DNA of 64,000 nucleotides from Microcella alkalica. Lineage in GTDB: Bacteria > Actinomycetota > Actinomycetes > Actinomycetales > Microbacteriaceae. Shown one piece after another: positions 49,340 to 60,428 of this stretch. Position 1 is the stretch's first letter. Every line of letters begins with the position of its first letter. The translations under genes and the position numbers were made by a program. The notes under the pieces were generated by a model. The model saw only the letters and a list, made by a program, of their open reading frames with translations. It made no database searches and was not told the DNA's origin. The stretch lies in the NCBI RefSeq assembly GCF_014595885.1, contig NZ_JABUKC010000001.1, positions 186,001-250,000 of the forward strand, written 5' to 3'.

Positions 49340-50100
49340 CGCCCGGTGAGGCGTGCCGTGAGGGCGTCGGCGGCCGCGCGTACCGCGCGGGCGAGTGCGG
49401 CCTCGGTGCGAGCATCCACCGCCTCGCCCCGATAGGTCAGGCCGATGCCGGCGCTCGGGTAGCCGCTGCGATCGGTCGCCGCCGCCGCGACGGAGGAGTA
49501 CTCGGGCGTGATCTCGCCGTGCTCCCCTGCCCAGCCGCGCCCGCGCGCCTCGGCGAGGATGCCGTCGAGCTCCCGCAGCGTCGACGGCCCGATGCCGTGT
49601 CGGGTGATGAGCGCGTCGCGGTGCGGGTAGAGCGCGCGCACCTGCGCGGCGGGCAGGGCGGCGAGCATCGCGCGGCCAGTCGCCGTGAGGTGCGCGGGCA
49701 GCCGCACGCCGACGCGAGCGACCGTCGTCGGGGCCCGCGGGGCGGAGGCCTGGCCGACGTACGACACGTCGGAGCCGCTCAGCACCGCGAGCTGCGCAAC
49801 GGTCGGCACGCCCGCCTCGGCGACGAGCCGCTCGATGAGCGAGCCCGCGAGCCGCGCGAGCCGGCTCGCCTGCAGCACGCTTGACCCGATCTCGGCGACG
49901 ACTCCGCCGAGCCCGTACGCGCGAAGCTCGGGGTAGTGCACGACGTAGCCCTCCTCCTGTAGCACTCGGATGAGCTGGTACGTCGACGACCGGGGCAGCC
50001 CGAGGTCGCGCGCGATGGTCGACGCCGGCACCGGGTCACTGTGGTGGGCGAGGTGCGTGACGATGCGCAGCGCGGCGCGCGCGGCGGGAACGTCGGTCAC
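49336..50100 (-). CDS. IclR family transcriptional regulator
   Basis: The protein is 254 aa with an N-terminal winged HTH (STIARDLGLPRSSTYQLIRVLQEEGYVVHY) and a C-terminal effector-binding domain (PAHLTATGRAMLAALP, GYPSAGIGLTYRGEA) typical of IclR. The GTG start is at 50100. It is divergent from hutH and is the obvious candidate regulator of the hut genes; the palindrome at 50136 lies between them. Confidence 0.93.
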   Translation of the reverse strand: MTDVPAARAALRIVTHLAHHSDPVPASTIARDLGLPRSSTYQLIRVLQEEGYVVHYPELRAYGLGGVVAEIGSSVLQASRLARLAGSLIERLVAEAGVPTVAQLAVLSGSDVSYVGQASAPRAPTTVARVGVRLPAHLTATGRAMLAALPAAQVRALYPHRDALITRHGIGPSTLRELDGILAEARGRGWAGEHGEITPEYSSVAAAATDRSGYPSAGIGLTYRGEAVDARTEAALARAVRAAADALTARLTGR

Positions 50101-50135
50101 GGCGCCCTCCTCCCCGCGGCGACGGCGTGAACATC

Positions 50136-50151
50136 GTCTGAAATCTCAGAC
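50136..50151. promoter_or_regulatory. Operator-like palindrome between the IclR gene and hutH
   Basis: GTCTGA (50136-50141) and TCAGAC (50146-50151) form a perfect 6-bp inverted repeat around AATC, about 36 nt from the IclR start and 54 nt from the hutH start. Position and symmetry fit an IclR dimer site controlling both genes. Inferred. Confidence 0.6.
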
Positions 50152-50204
50152 ACTTTATCGCGCGGGGCGCTGACCGCGGCGCGCACGGCCGCGAGCATGG
50201 CCCC

Positions 50205-51737
50205 ATGCGCATCACCGTCGGCCATCGACCCCTCACCCGCGACGAGGTCGTCGCCGTCGCGCGCCACGACGCGGCCGTCGAGCTCGCAGCGGATGCCCTG
50301 GCCGACATGGCCGCGACCCGTGCGCTCATCGAGGGGCTCGCGCACGACCCCGTGCCCCACTACGGCGTCTCGACGGGGTTCGGCGCCCTCGCGACCACGC
50401 ACATCCCGCTCGCCAAGCGCGCCGAGCTGCAGCGCTCGCTCGTGCGCTCGCACGCGGCGAGCTCGGGCGCCGAGGTCGAGCGCGAGGTCGTGCGCGCCAC
50501 GATGCTGCTGCGCCTTGCGACGCTCGCGACCGGCCGCACCGGCGCGCGACCGGTGGTCGCCGAGACCTACGCCGCGATGATCAACGCGGGGCTCACGCCG
50601 ATCGTGGGGGAGTACGGCAGCCTCGGCTGCTCCGGCGACCTCGCGCCGCTCGCGCACTGCGCGCTCGCCGCGATGGGCGAGGGCTGGGTCCGCGACGCCG
50701 CGGGAGACCGCGTGGCCGCCGGCGACGCGCTCGCGGCGGCGGGCATCCGCCCCCTGCAGCTGCAGGAAAAGGAGGGCCTCGCCCTCATCAACGGCACCGA
50801 CGGCATGCTCGGGATGCTCTGCCTCGCCCTCGCCGACCTCGACGTGCTCGTCGCCACCGCCGACCTCGCCGCGGCCATGAGCGTCGAGGGCCAGCTCGGC
50901 ACCGACGCCGTGTTCGCGTCGGAGCTGCACGAGCTGCGCCCCCACCCCGGTCAGGCGACGAGCGCCGCGAACCTGCGCGCCGCCCTCGCCGGCTCAGCCG
51001 TCGTCGCGAGCCACCGCACCGACGATTGCACGCGCGTGCAGGACGCTTACTCGCTGCGCTGCGCGCCCCAGGTGCACGGCGCCGTGCGCGACACGATGGC
51101 GCACGCTGCCCTCGTCGCGAGCCGCGAGCTCGCGAGCGCGATCGACAACCCGGTGGTCACGCTCGACGGCCGGGTCGAGTCGAACGGCAACTTCCACGGG
51201 GCTCCCGTGGCGTACGTGCTCGACTTCCTCGCGATCGCCGTCGCCGACCTCGCGAGCATGAGCGAGCGGCGCACCGATCGGTTCCTCGACACGGCTCGCA
51301 ATGCGGGGCTGCCGCCGTTCCTCGCGCACGACCCGGGCGTCGACTCGGGACACATGATCGCTCAGTACACGCAGGCCGGCATCGTGAGCGAGCTCAAGCG
51401 GCTCGCGAACCCGGCGAGCGTCGACTCGATCCCGTCGAGCGCGATGCAGGAGGACCACGTGTCGATGGGCTGGTCGTCGGGCCGCAAGCTGCGCCGCGCG
51501 ATCGACGGGCTGAGCCGCGTCGTCGCGATCGAGGCGCTCACCGCCGCGCGGGCTCTCGACCTGCGCGGGCTCGAGCCGGCGCCGGCGACGGCCTCAGTCG
51601 TCGCCGCCCTGCGCGCCGAGGTCGAGGGCCCCGGCCCCGACCGCTATCTCGCGCCCGAGATCGAGCGCGCCGTCGCCCTCACCCAGAGCGGTGCGCTGCT
51701 CGCCGCCGCCCGCTCGGTCGTTCCCGAGCTCGTCTGA
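50205..51737 (+). CDS. hutH: Histidine ammonia-lyase
   Basis: The protein is 510 aa. It contains the MIO-forming motif in the form GSLGCSGDLAPLAH; Cys-Ser-Gly instead of Ala-Ser-Gly is also known in Streptomyces enzymes. Other family blocks are YGVSTGFGALA, LQEKEGLALINGT and SSAMQEDHVSMG. It deaminates histidine to urocanate, the first step to glutamate. ATG 50205 is the start. The hutU gene follows 24 bp later. Confidence 0.96.
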   Translation: MRITVGHRPLTRDEVVAVARHDAAVELAADALADMAATRALIEGLAHDPVPHYGVSTGFGALATTHIPLAKRAELQRSLVRSHAASSGAEVEREVVRATMLLRLATLATGRTGARPVVAETYAAMINAGLTPIVGEYGSLGCSGDLAPLAHCALAAMGEGWVRDAAGDRVAAGDALAAAGIRPLQLQEKEGLALINGTDGMLGMLCLALADLDVLVATADLAAAMSVEGQLGTDAVFASELHELRPHPGQATSAANLRAALAGSAVVASHRTDDCTRVQDAYSLRCAPQVHGAVRDTMAHAALVASRELASAIDNPVVTLDGRVESNGNFHGAPVAYVLDFLAIAVADLASMSERRTDRFLDTARNAGLPPFLAHDPGVDSGHMIAQYTQAGIVSELKRLANPASVDSIPSSAMQEDHVSMGWSSGRKLRRAIDGLSRVVAIEALTAARALDLRGLEPAPATASVVAALRAEVEGPGPDRYLAPEIERAVALTQSGALLAAARSVVPELV

Positions 51738-51761
51738 CCCGTCACGCACGAAAGGCCTCTC

Positions 51762-53477
51762 ATGAGCATCCTGACCAGCACCCCCGCAGGCGGCACCGAC
51801 GCCGCCGCCGCGACCACCGCATCCGGCCCCCGCCCCGTGCGCGCCCACCGCGGCACGCAGCTGCACACGCTCGGCTGGCAGCAGGAGGGCGCTCTGCGCA
51901 TGCTGCAGAACAACCTCGACCCGGAGGTCGCCGAGCACCCCGACGAGCTCGTCGTCTACGGCGGCACCGGCAAGGCGGCCCGTGACTGGGCGAGCTTCGA
52001 CGCCCTGCAGCGCACCCTCGCGACCCTCAAGGGCGACGAGACGATGCTCGTGCAGTCGGGTCGCCCGGTCGGCGTCATGCAGACGCACGAGTGGGCGCCG
52101 CGCGTGCTCATCGCCAACTCGAACCTCGTCGGCGACTGGGCGAACTGGGACGAGTTCCGGCGACTCGAGCAGCTCGGGCTCACCATGTACGGCCAGATGA
52201 CGGCAGGCTCGTGGATCTACATCGGCACGCAGGGCATCGTGCAGGGCACCTTCGAGACCTTCGCCGCGGTGGCCGAGCAAAAGTTCGGCGGCACCCTCGC
52301 CGGCACGATCACCCTCACCGGCGGGCTCGGCGGCATGGGCGGCGCCCAGCCCCTCGCCGTCACCATGAACGGCGGCGTCGCCCTGTGCGTCGACGTCGAC
52401 CCGAGCCGCATCGCCCGCCGCATCGAGCACCGCTACCTCGACGTGCGCGCCGACTCCCTCGAGCACGCGCTCGAGCTGGCGATCCAGGCGCGGGATGCTC
52501 GGCGCGCGCTCTCCATCGGCATCGAGGGCAACGCCGCCGCGGTCTTCCCCGCGCTGCTCGCGATGGGCGCCCCCATCGACATCATCACCGATCAGACGAG
52601 CGCGCACGACCCGCTCGCGTACCTGCCGCTCGACCACACGATGGACGACTGGCACGCGGCGCGCGAGCGCGACCCGATCGGGTTCGCGGCCGCCGCGCGC
52701 GCGTCGATGGCGGTGCAGGTCGAGGCGATGGTCGGGTTCCAGCGCGCCGGGGCCGAGGTGTTCGACTACGGCAACAACATCCGCACCGAGGCTCGCGCCG
52801 CCGGGTTCGCCGACGCGTTCGCGTTCCCCGGGTTCGTACCCGCGTACATCCGCCCGCTCTTCGCGCAGGGCAAGGGCCCGTTCCGCTGGGCGGCGCTGAG
52901 CGGCGACGCGAAGGACATCGCCGCGACCGACCGTGCGGTGCTCGAGCTGTTCCCCGAGAACGAGAGCCTGCAGCGCTGGATCCCGATGGCGCAGGAGCGC
53001 ATCCGCTTCCAGGGCCTGCCCGCCCGCATCTGCTGGCTCGGCTACGGCGAGCGCGACAAGGCGGGCGAGCGCTTCAACGACATGGTCGCCTCGGGCGAGC
53101 TCAGCGCGCCCGTCGCGATCGGCCGCGACCACCTCGACTCGGGCAGCGTCGCGAGCCCGTACCGCGAGACCGAGGCGATGCTCGACGGCAGCGACGCGAT
53201 CGCCGACTGGCCGCTGCTCAACGCGCTCGTCAACACCGCGAGCGGGGCGACGTGGGTGTCGATCCACCACGGCGGCGGAGTCGGCATCGGCCGCTCGATC
53301 CACGCCGGGCAGGTCGTCGTCGCCGACGGCACGGCGCTCGCCGCGCAGAAGGTGCAGCGCGTGCTGACGAACGACCCGGGCATGGGCGTGATCCGCCACA
53401 TCGACGCCGGCTACACCGAGGGCGAGGGCGTCGTCGAGCAGTACGGCGTGCGCATCCCGATGCGGGAGGGCGCGTGA
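51762..53477 (+). CDS. hutU: Urocanate hydratase
   Basis: The protein is 571 aa, normal length. It has the NAD-binding segment [26 protein letters not shown], the [12 protein letters not shown] block and [15 protein letters not shown]-like ending ([20 protein letters not shown]). It converts urocanate to imidazolonepropionate. ATG 51762 follows GAAAGG. It overlaps hutG by 4 bp (GTGA). Confidence 0.97.
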   Translation: MSILTSTPAGGTDAAAATTASGPRPVRAHRGTQLHTLGWQQEGALRMLQNNLDPEVAEHPDELVVYGGTGKAARDWASFDALQRTLATLKGDETMLVQSGRPVGVMQTHEWAPRVLIANSNLVGDWANWDEFRRLEQLGLTMYGQMTAGSWIYIGTQGIVQGTFETFAAVAEQKFGGTLAGTITLTGGLGGMGGAQPLAVTMNGGVALCVDVDPSRIARRIEHRYLDVRADSLEHALELAIQARDARRALSIGIEGNAAAVFPALLAMGAPIDIITDQTSAHDPLAYLPLDHTMDDWHAARERDPIGFAAAARASMAVQVEAMVGFQRAGAEVFDYGNNIRTEARAAGFADAFAFPGFVPAYIRPLFAQGKGPFRWAALSGDAKDIAATDRAVLELFPENESLQRWIPMAQERIRFQGLPARICWLGYGERDKAGERFNDMVASGELSAPVAIGRDHLDSGSVASPYRETEAMLDGSDAIADWPLLNALVNTASGATWVSIHHGGGVGIGRSIHAGQVVVADGTALAAQKVQRVLTNDPGMGVIRHIDAGYTEGEGVVEQYGVRIPMREGA

Positions 53478-54379
53478 CCTCACTCGCGCACGACCCGCTC
53501 TGGCCCCGCGCGGGCGACTGGCCGGCCTGGGCGGCGGGCGCGCGGGCGGATGCGGTGCTGCTGGGCATCCCCACCTGGCGCACCTCGCTCACGCCGGGCG
53601 GGGCGCACACGACTCCGGCGGCGATCCGGGATGCTCTGCGCTCCTACTCCGCCGACGCGCTCGCCCGGCCCGACGGCTCGGCCCTCGTCGTGCTCGACGC
53701 CGGCGACGTGCCCGAGCCCGACGGCGAAGGGGAGGCGGCCGCGACCGCACGCGTCGCCGAGGTCGCGGCCACCGCATCCCTCGTCATCGTGCTCGGAGGC
53801 GACAACGCCGCGACGGTGCCGACCGCCCTCGGGGCGTGGGGCGACGCGATCGCGACCGCGGGCCTCGTGACGCTGGATGCTCACCACGACCTGCGCGACG
53901 GAACCAGCAACGGCTCGCCGGTGCGACGGCTGCTCGAGGCCGGGCTCGCGGGCACTCGGGTGAGCCAGCTCGGCATCGAGCCGCTCGCGAACTCGCGCGC
54001 CTACGCGGAGCGCGCCGCCGAGAACGGCGTCACCGTCGTCACCCGGGCCGAGCTGCTGCGCACCCCGATCGAGGCCGCGATGACCGCGGCGCTCGACCGC
54101 GCCGCGTCGGCGGGCGGCCCCGTGCACGTCGACCTCGACCTCGACGTCTGCGACCGCAGCGTCGCCCCCGGCTGCCCGGCGAGCGTGCCCGGCGGCCTCA
54201 GCGCGATCGAGCTGCGCACGGCCGCGCGGCTCGCGGGCGCGCATCCGGCCGTCACGAGCATCGACCTGACCGAGCTCGACGCCGCGCGTGACACCGCCGA
54301 CCAGCGCACCGTGCGCCTCGCCGCGCTGTGCGTGCTCGAGGCGCTCGCGGGGCTCGCCGCACGACCGGTCCACGCGTGA
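53474..54379 (+). CDS. hutG: Arginase-family hydrolase, probable formimidoylglutamase or relative
   Basis: The protein is 301 aa. The arginase fold motifs are LGGDN, LDAHHD and VDLDLDVCD, with VPGG later. In the first motif the usual His (GGDH, a metal ligand) is Asn, so the metal site may be altered. In the hut operon such a protein would hydrolyse N-formimino-glutamate to glutamate and formamide; alternatively a related deiminated substrate could be used. GTG 53474 overlaps hutU. The gene-context assignment is good; activity is not assured. Confidence 0.82.
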   Translation: MTSLAHDPLWPRAGDWPAWAAGARADAVLLGIPTWRTSLTPGGAHTTPAAIRDALRSYSADALARPDGSALVVLDAGDVPEPDGEGEAAATARVAEVAATASLVIVLGGDNAATVPTALGAWGDAIATAGLVTLDAHHDLRDGTSNGSPVRRLLEAGLAGTRVSQLGIEPLANSRAYAERAAENGVTVVTRAELLRTPIEAAMTAALDRAASAGGPVHVDLDLDVCDRSVAPGCPASVPGGLSAIELRTAARLAGAHPAVTSIDLTELDAARDTADQRTVRLAALCVLEALAGLAARPVHA

Positions 54380-54404
54380 GCCGCGCCCGCGAGAGGATGC
54401 CCGC

Positions 54405-55550
54405 ATGAGCAGCGTCGTCGTCGCGAACATCGGCGAGCTCGTCATCTTCGAGCCCGAGCGGCCGATCCGCCACGATGCCGCCGTCGTGCTCGTCGACGGC
54501 GTCGTGCAGTGGGTGGGTGACGACGCCGACGCGCCGCCCGCCGACGCGCGCGTCGACGCGCGTGGCGGGGCGGTCATCCCCGGATTCGTCGACAGCCACA
54601 GCCACCTCGTCTTCGCCGGCGACCGCGCGGCCGAGTTCGAGGCGCGCATGGCCGGGCGGCCGTACATGGCGGGCGGCATCCGCTCCACGGTCGCCGCGAC
54701 GCGCGCCGCGAGCGACGACGAGCTGCGCACCCGGCTCACGACGCTCGTCGCCCAGGCGCGAGCGCAGGGCACGACGACGCTCGAGATCAAGAGCGGCTAC
54801 GGCCTCACCGTCGCCGACGAGGCCCGCGCCCTGCGCCTCGCGCGCGAGGTCACCGACGAGACCACCTTTCTCGGCGCCCACGTGGTGCCGGCCGAGTACG
54901 CCTCCGACCGTGGCGCCTACGTCGACCTCGTCTGCGGCGACATGCTCGCGGCGTGCGCGCCCCACGCCCGCTGGGTCGACGTCTTCATCGACTCGGGCGC
55001 CTTCACCGTCGACGAGGCGCGGCGCATCCTGCTGGCGGGGCGGGATGCCGGACTCGGGCTGCGCGTGCACGCCGGCCAGCTCGCCGCCGACGGCGGAGTC
55101 GCCCTCGCCGTCGAGCTCGGCGCCGCGAGCGTCGACCACTGCACGCACCTCACCGACGCCGATGTCGACGCGCTCGCCGACTCGAGCACGGTCGCGACCC
55201 TGCTGCCCCTCGTCGAGTTCTCGACCCGACAGCCGTACCCGGATGCCCGGCGCCTCCTCGACGCGGGCGTCGCCATCGCGATCGCGACCGACTGCAACCC
55301 CGGCTCCAACTTCTCGTCGTCGATGCCGCTCGCCCTCGCTCTCGCGGTGCGCGAGATGGGAGTCACCCCGCTCGAGGCCCTCGCGGCCGCGACGGTGGGC
55401 GGGGCTCGCGCCCTGCGGCGCTCGGATGTCGGGCAGATCACCGTCGGCTCGCGCGGGGGAGTCGTTCTGCTCGACGCGCCGTCGCACGCGTGGCTGGCGT
55501 ACCGGGTCGGGGTGCCGCTCGTGCGCGAGGTCGTCGGCGGCGTGCGGTAG
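54405..55550 (+). CDS. hutI: Imidazolonepropionase
   Basis: The protein is 381 aa with metal-site blocks [36 protein letters not shown] and [15 protein letters not shown] of the amidohydrolase family. It opens the imidazolone ring, giving N-formimino-glutamate for hutG. ATG 54405 follows GAGAGGA. Last gene of the hut operon hutH-hutU-hutG-hutI. Confidence 0.96.
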   Translation: MSSVVVANIGELVIFEPERPIRHDAAVVLVDGVVQWVGDDADAPPADARVDARGGAVIPGFVDSHSHLVFAGDRAAEFEARMAGRPYMAGGIRSTVAATRAASDDELRTRLTTLVAQARAQGTTTLEIKSGYGLTVADEARALRLAREVTDETTFLGAHVVPAEYASDRGAYVDLVCGDMLAACAPHARWVDVFIDSGAFTVDEARRILLAGRDAGLGLRVHAGQLAADGGVALAVELGAASVDHCTHLTDADVDALADSSTVATLLPLVEFSTRQPYPDARRLLDAGVAIAIATDCNPGSNFSSSMPLALALAVREMGVTPLEALAAATVGGARALRRSDVGQITVGSRGGVVLLDAPSHAWLAYRVGVPLVREVVGGVR

Positions 55551-55565
55551 CCCGGGCGCGTGCGG

Positions 55566-55632
55566 GCGCCGGCTTCGCCGAGCGCGGGTGCGGGTCGGCT
55601 CCGAGTAGCTGCGCCGGCTTCGCCGAGCGCGG
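55566..55632. repeat. Direct repeat of 22 nt, two copies
   Basis: An identical 22-nt unit beginning GCGCCGGCTTCGCCGAGC occurs at 55566-55587 and 55611-55632, 45 nt apart, just after hutI. Each copy can fold as a small hairpin (CGGC-TTC-GCCG). The unit looks like an intergenic repeat element rather than coding DNA. Confidence 0.7.
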
Positions 55633-55669
55633 TTGCTCGCTGGTTCGGACGTGACGCTCGAGCCGACAA

Positions 55670-55692
55670 CCGGGGGCCGGGACGGCCCCCGG
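55670..55692 (+). terminator. Terminator-like hairpin after hutI
   Basis: A perfect 10-bp stem (55670-55679 with 55683-55692) with loop GGA. It lies about 120 nt after hutI and just before the composite hairpin, so it probably ends the hut operon. Confidence 0.65.
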
Positions 55693-55697
55693 GGCGA

Positions 55698-55740
55698 TGT
55701 CGCCGTGGAGGCCAGAAATGGCCTCCACTTTGAGGCGACA
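55698..55740. repeat. Composite hairpin element with GAAA tetraloop
   Basis: TGTCGCC/GGCGACA form the outer 7-bp stem, and GTGGAGGCCA/TGGCCTCCAC form the inner 10-bp stem capped by GAAA, with a 5-nt bulge TTTGA on one side. The 43-nt element resembles palindromic intergenic repeats found in related high-GC genomes. Whether it is a mobile repeat or an RNA structure is open. Confidence 0.6.
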
Positions 55741-55748
55741 CGCCCGGG

Positions 55749-55777
55749 TTGCAGCAGTTTCCTGCCTGTGGCAGACT
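55749..55777 (+). promoter_or_regulatory. Candidate S10 operon promoter
   Basis: TTGCAG (55749-55754) and CAGACT (55772-55777) with 17-bp spacing resemble an actinobacterial promoter (the -10 box matches at 3 of 6 positions). A leader of about 350 nt would precede rpsJ. A second TTGACA at 56046-56051 has no convincing -10. Confidence 0.45.
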
Positions 55778-55792
55778 CTTCTAGTTCCACAC

Positions 55793-56136
55793 GCCGTGCT
55801 TCGTCGCACGGCTCACTGCCAGGCAGTGCATAGGACGAGCAGCTCGCAGGTGCGGGCCGCGATGAGCCTAGGCCGCAGGCAGCAGAACACGACTTAAACC
55901 GACACCCATTCGACCCGGGGATATCCCTGTGTCCGGCGAGGGCGACACGCCCGAGCGCGGGGGTCGGTGACGAGCAGAGGTCCAACCCAGCGAGGAACCC
56001 GGGTCGGGAGCGATCCCGAACCGGCTTGCGGCAGCAGATCGATGTTTGACAGAAGAACAGTGGTGCGACAGCGAGAGCGCTCCGCGCAGATGGGCCCGTC
56101 AGGGTGCATCACGTCCAAGAAGGAAGAGAGTTGAGC
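55793..56136 (+). other. S10 operon leader, structured
   Basis: No gene is seen in this stretch. At its start are two hairpins: GCCGTGC/GCACGGC (55793-55799, 55806-55812) and the near-perfect palindrome CACTGCC-A-GGCAGTG (55814-55828). The remainder is GC-rich with no further structure I can support, ending in an AGGAAGAGAG ribosome-binding site before rpsJ. Leader-mediated feedback by ribosomal protein L4 is known in E. coli, but no such site can be claimed here. Confidence 0.45.
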
Positions 56137-56445
56137 ATGGCGGGACAGAAGATCCGCATCCGGCTTAAGTCGTACGACCACGCTGGTCTCGACGCATCGG
56201 CGCGCAAGATCGTCGACACCGTGACCCGTGCGGGCGCCACCGTGGTCGGCCCCGTGCCGCTGCCGACGGAGAAGAACGTCGTCGCCGTCATCCGGTCGCC
56301 CCACAAGTACAAGGACAGCCGCGAGCACTTCGAGAAGCGCACGCACAAGCGTCTCATCGACATCATCGACCCGACGCCGAAGGCGGTCGACTCGCTCATG
56401 CGCCTCGACCTGCCCGCCGACGTCAACATCGAGATCAAGCTCTAA
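56137..56445 (+). CDS. rpsJ: 30S ribosomal protein S10
   Basis: The protein is 102 aa with [22 protein letters not shown] and [14 protein letters not shown] typical of S10. It opens the S10 operon and also acts in NusA/NusB antitermination in other bacteria. ATG 56137 follows AGGAAGAGAG; the frame upstream to 56104 is not likely coding. Confidence 0.98.
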   Translation: MAGQKIRIRLKSYDHAGLDASARKIVDTVTRAGATVVGPVPLPTEKNVVAVIRSPHKYKDSREHFEKRTHKRLIDIIDPTPKAVDSLMRLDLPADVNIEIKL

Positions 56446-56455
56446 GGAACCCCCT

Positions 56456-57106
56456 ATGTCTGCAACCAAGACGACCAAGGGTCTGCTGGGCACGAAGCTC
56501 GGCATGACCCAGGTGTGGGATGAGAACAACAAGCTCGTTCCCGTCACCGTCGTGGAGATCGCCCCGAACGTCGTGACGCAGGTGCGCACGGTCGAGAACG
56601 ACGGCTACGCCGCCGTCCAGATCGCCTACGGCGCGATCGACCCGCGCAAGGTCACGAAGCCCCTCACCGGCCACTTCGAGAAGGCCGGCACCACGCCCCG
56701 CCGCCACCTCACCGAGGTCCGCACCGCTGACGCCGCCGAGTACACGCCCGGCCAGGAGCTCGCGGTCGACATCTTCGAGGCGGGCCAGCTCGTCGACGTC
56801 GTCGGCACGAGCAAGGGCAAGGGCTTCGCCGGTGTCATGAAGCGCCACAACTTCAAGGGCGTCTCGGCTTCGCACGGTGCGCACCGCAACCACCGCAAGC
56901 CCGGCTCGATCGGCGCCTCGTCGACCCCCAGCCGCGTCTTCAAGGGCATGCGCATGGCCGGCCGCATGGGTGGCGAGCGCGTGAGCGTCCTGAACCTCAA
57001 GGTTCACTCCGTCGACCTCGAGAAGGGCCTGCTGCTCATCAAGGGCGCCGTTCCCGGTGCTCGTGGTCGTCTCGTCTTCGTCCGCAACGCCGTGAAGGGA
57101 GCGTAA
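56456..57106 (+). CDS. rplC: 50S ribosomal protein L3
   Basis: The protein is 216 aa with [15 protein letters not shown], the [19 protein letters not shown] block and [15 protein letters not shown], which binds near the peptidyl-transferase centre. ATG 56456 lies 11 bp after rpsJ, following AAGGAA. Confidence 0.97.
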   Translation: MSATKTTKGLLGTKLGMTQVWDENNKLVPVTVVEIAPNVVTQVRTVENDGYAAVQIAYGAIDPRKVTKPLTGHFEKAGTTPRRHLTEVRTADAAEYTPGQELAVDIFEAGQLVDVVGTSKGKGFAGVMKRHNFKGVSASHGAHRNHRKPGSIGASSTPSRVFKGMRMAGRMGGERVSVLNLKVHSVDLEKGLLLIKGAVPGARGRLVFVRNAVKGA

Positions 57107-57111
57107 CCGCG

Positions 57112-57759
57112 ATGGCTACCTCGCTCGACGTCGTCGACGCCGCCGGCAAGAAGACCGGTTCGGTCGACCTGCCCGCCGCCGTCTTCGACGTGCAGACCAA
57201 TGTCCCGCTGCTTCACCAGGTGGTCGTGGCCCAGCTCGCCGCCGCCCGTCAGGGCACCCACTCGACCAAGGGTCGCGGTGAGGTCTCCGGCTCCGGCGTG
57301 AAGCCCTTCAAGCAGAAGGGCACCGGCCGCAGCCGTCAGGGCTCGGTGCGTGCGCCCGAGCACCGCGGCGGTGGCATCGTCCACGGTCCGACGCCGCGCA
57401 ACTACGCGCAGCGCACCCCCAAGAAGATGATCGCCGCGGCTCTGCTCGGCGCCCTCTCCGACCGCGCGCGCGGCGAGCGCCTGCACGTGGTCGAGTCGTT
57501 CGGCACCGACGCGCCCTCGACGAAGGCCGCTGCGGCCGTCATCTCCTCGCTCACCGCGGGCCGCAACGTGCTCGTCGTGATCGAGCGCGACGACGAGGTT
57601 AGCCTCAAGAGCGTGCGCAACCTCAAGAGCCTCCACGTCATCACCCCCGACCAGCTCAACGCCTACGACGTGCTGGTCAGCGACGACATCGTGTTCACCA
57701 AGGGCGCCTATGACGCCTTCGTGAGCGCGAAGACGAAGAAGGAAGAGGTCGGCGCATGA
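57112..57759 (+). CDS. rplD: 50S ribosomal protein L4
   Basis: The protein is 215 aa with the extended loop region [41 protein letters not shown], and a C-terminal globular domain. L4 often represses its own operon. Overlaps rplW by 4 bp (ATGA). Confidence 0.97.
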   Translation: MATSLDVVDAAGKKTGSVDLPAAVFDVQTNVPLLHQVVVAQLAAARQGTHSTKGRGEVSGSGVKPFKQKGTGRSRQGSVRAPEHRGGGIVHGPTPRNYAQRTPKKMIAAALLGALSDRARGERLHVVESFGTDAPSTKAAAAVISSLTAGRNVLVVIERDDEVSLKSVRNLKSLHVITPDQLNAYDVLVSDDIVFTKGAYDAFVSAKTKKEEVGA

Positions 57760-58067
57760 GCATCCACGCTGTCGCTCAGAACAAGGACCCGCGCGACATC
57801 ATCATCGCGCCCGTCGTGAGCGAGAAGAGCTACTCGCTCATCGACGACGGCAAGTACACCTTCCTGGTGGACCCGCGTGCGAACAAGACCGAGATCAAGC
57901 TCGCCATCGAGAAGATCTTCAACGTCAAGGTCGCCTCGATCAACACGCTGAACCGCCCGGGCAAGACCCGCCGCACCCGCTTCGGCATCGGCAAGCGCAA
58001 AGACACCAAGCGCGCCATCGTGACCCTGAAGTCGGGCTCCATCGACATCTTCACGGCCGTCGGCTAG
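57756..58067 (+). CDS. rplW: 50S ribosomal protein L23
   Basis: The protein is 103 aa, with [36 protein letters not shown] and the basic loop [21 protein letters not shown]. It sits at the exit tunnel where trigger factor docks. Overlaps rplD by 4 bp. Confidence 0.97.
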   Translation: MSIHAVAQNKDPRDIIIAPVVSEKSYSLIDDGKYTFLVDPRANKTEIKLAIEKIFNVKVASINTLNRPGKTRRTRFGIGKRKDTKRAIVTLKSGSIDIFTAVG

Positions 58068-58086
58068 GCAACGGAGAGACACAGAC

Positions 58087-58923
<837 letters not shown>

Positions 58924-58938
58924 TAGGAGTCGAGAAGC

Positions 58939-59220
58939 ATGCCTCGCAGTCTCAAGAAGGGCCCGTTCGTCGACGACCACCTGCTTCGCAAGGTCGCCAC
59001 GCAGAACGAGGCCAACACCAAGAACGTCATCAAGACCTGGTCGCGCCGGTCGATGATCGTCCCCGCGATGCTCGGGCACACGATCGCCGTGCACGACGGC
59101 CGCAAGCACATCCCCGTGTTCGTGACCGAGACCATGGTCGGGCACAAGCTCGGCGAGTTCGCGCCCACCCGCACCTTCCGCGGTCACGAGAAGGACGACA
59201 AGAAGGGTCGTCGCCGGTAA
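58939..59220 (+). CDS. rpsS: 30S ribosomal protein S19
   Basis: The protein is 93 aa, with [18 protein letters not shown] and the [25 protein letters not shown] block. It binds 16S rRNA in the 30S head with S13. Confidence 0.98.
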   Translation: MPRSLKKGPFVDDHLLRKVATQNEANTKNVIKTWSRRSMIVPAMLGHTIAVHDGRKHIPVFVTETMVGHKLGEFAPTRTFRGHEKDDKKGRRR

Positions 59221-59247
59221 CCCGGCGGCGTGAAGAGGAGTACAGAC

Positions 59248-59646
59248 ATGGTGGAGTCGATCGCCCGCGTGCGACACATCCGCGTGACGCCTCAGAAGGC
59301 TCGTCGCGTCGTCGACCTGATCCGTGGCAAGCAGGCCATGGAGGCGCTTGCCATCCTGAAGTTCGCGCCGCAGAGCGCGAGCGAGCCCGTCTACAAGCTC
59401 GTCGCGTCGGCCGTCGCCAACGCCCGGGTCAAGGCGGACGCTGCCAACGCCTACCTCGACGAGCAGGACCTCTACGTGGCCCGCGCCTTCGTCGACGAGG
59501 GCACGACGCTCAAGCGGTTCCAGCCGCGAGCGCAGGGCCGCGCGTTCCGCATCAACAAGCGCACCAGCCACATCACCGTCGTGCTCGCCACGCCGGATGA
59601 GGCCGCTGTCGCGGGCTCGGGCACGAAGAAGAAGGCGAGCAAGTAG
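59248..59646 (+). CDS. rplV: 50S ribosomal protein L22
   Basis: The protein is 132 aa with ATG 59248 after AAGAGGAG; the frame is open from 59230. Blocks [23 protein letters not shown] and [20 protein letters not shown] are conserved. The long loop lines the exit tunnel and is a macrolide-resistance site; no change is judged here. Confidence 0.97.
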   Translation: MVESIARVRHIRVTPQKARRVVDLIRGKQAMEALAILKFAPQSASEPVYKLVASAVANARVKADAANAYLDEQDLYVARAFVDEGTTLKRFQPRAQGRAFRINKRTSHITVVLATPDEAAVAGSGTKKKASK

Positions 59647-59648
59647 TC

Positions 59649-60422
59649 ATGGGTCAGAAAGTCAACCCGTACGGTTTCCGTCTCGGCATCACCACCGACC
59701 ACGTGTCGCGGTGGTTCTCGGACAGCACCAAGCCCGGTCAGCGCTACGCCGACTACGTGGCTGAGGACGTCAAGATCCGGCGGATGCTCACCACGAGCCT
59801 CGACCGCGCCGGCGTCGCCCGCATCGAGATCGAGCGCACCCGCGACCGCGTCCGCGTGGACATCCACACGGCTCGTCCCGGCATCGTGATCGGCCGCCGC
59901 GGCGCCGAGGCCGAGCGCATCCGCGCCGACCTCGAGAAGCTCACCGGCAAGCAGATCCAGCTCAACATCCTCGAGGTCAAGAACCCCGAGGCCGAGGCTC
60001 AGCTCGTCGCGCAGGGCGTCGCCGAGCAGCTCAGCGCCCGCGTGGCCTTCCGCCGCGCGATGCGCAAGGGCCTGCAGGGCGCGCAGCGCGCCGGCGCCAA
60101 GGGCGTCCGCATCCAGGTCTCGGGCCGTCTCGGCGGCGCGGAGATGTCGCGCTCGGAGTTCTACCGCGAGGGCCGCGTGCCCCTGCACACGCTCCGCGCG
60201 AACATCGACTACGGCTTCTACGAGGCCAAGACCACCTTCGGCCGCATCGGCGTGAAGGTCTGGATCTACAAGGGCGACATCACCAACAAGGAACTCGCTC
60301 GCGAGCAGGCGGCCCAGAAGTCGTCGCGCCCCGAGCGTCGTGACTCGGACCGCGGTCCGCGTCGCGGTGGCGGGCGTCCCGCCGCCGTCGAGGCGCCCGT
60401 CGCGGCCGGAGCGGAAGGCTAA
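59649..60422 (+). CDS. rpsC: 30S ribosomal protein S3
   Basis: The protein is 257 aa with [13 protein letters not shown], the KH domain [23 protein letters not shown] and [26 protein letters not shown]. The C-terminal tail is Arg/Gly-rich. S3 binds mRNA at the entry site. Confidence 0.98.
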   Translation: MGQKVNPYGFRLGITTDHVSRWFSDSTKPGQRYADYVAEDVKIRRMLTTSLDRAGVARIEIERTRDRVRVDIHTARPGIVIGRRGAEAERIRADLEKLTGKQIQLNILEVKNPEAEAQLVAQGVAEQLSARVAFRRAMRKGLQGAQRAGAKGVRIQVSGRLGGAEMSRSEFYREGRVPLHTLRANIDYGFYEAKTTFGRIGVKVWIYKGDITNKELAREQAAQKSSRPERRDSDRGPRRGGGRPAAVEAPVAAGAEG

Positions 60423-60428
60423 GGAACC

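Noticed and set aside
56046-56075. Perfect TTGACA as the main S10 promoter
   Set aside because: No acceptable -10 box at 16-18 bp downstream; the upstream pair at 55749 fits no worse and leaves a longer leader, so this is noted only as an alternative.
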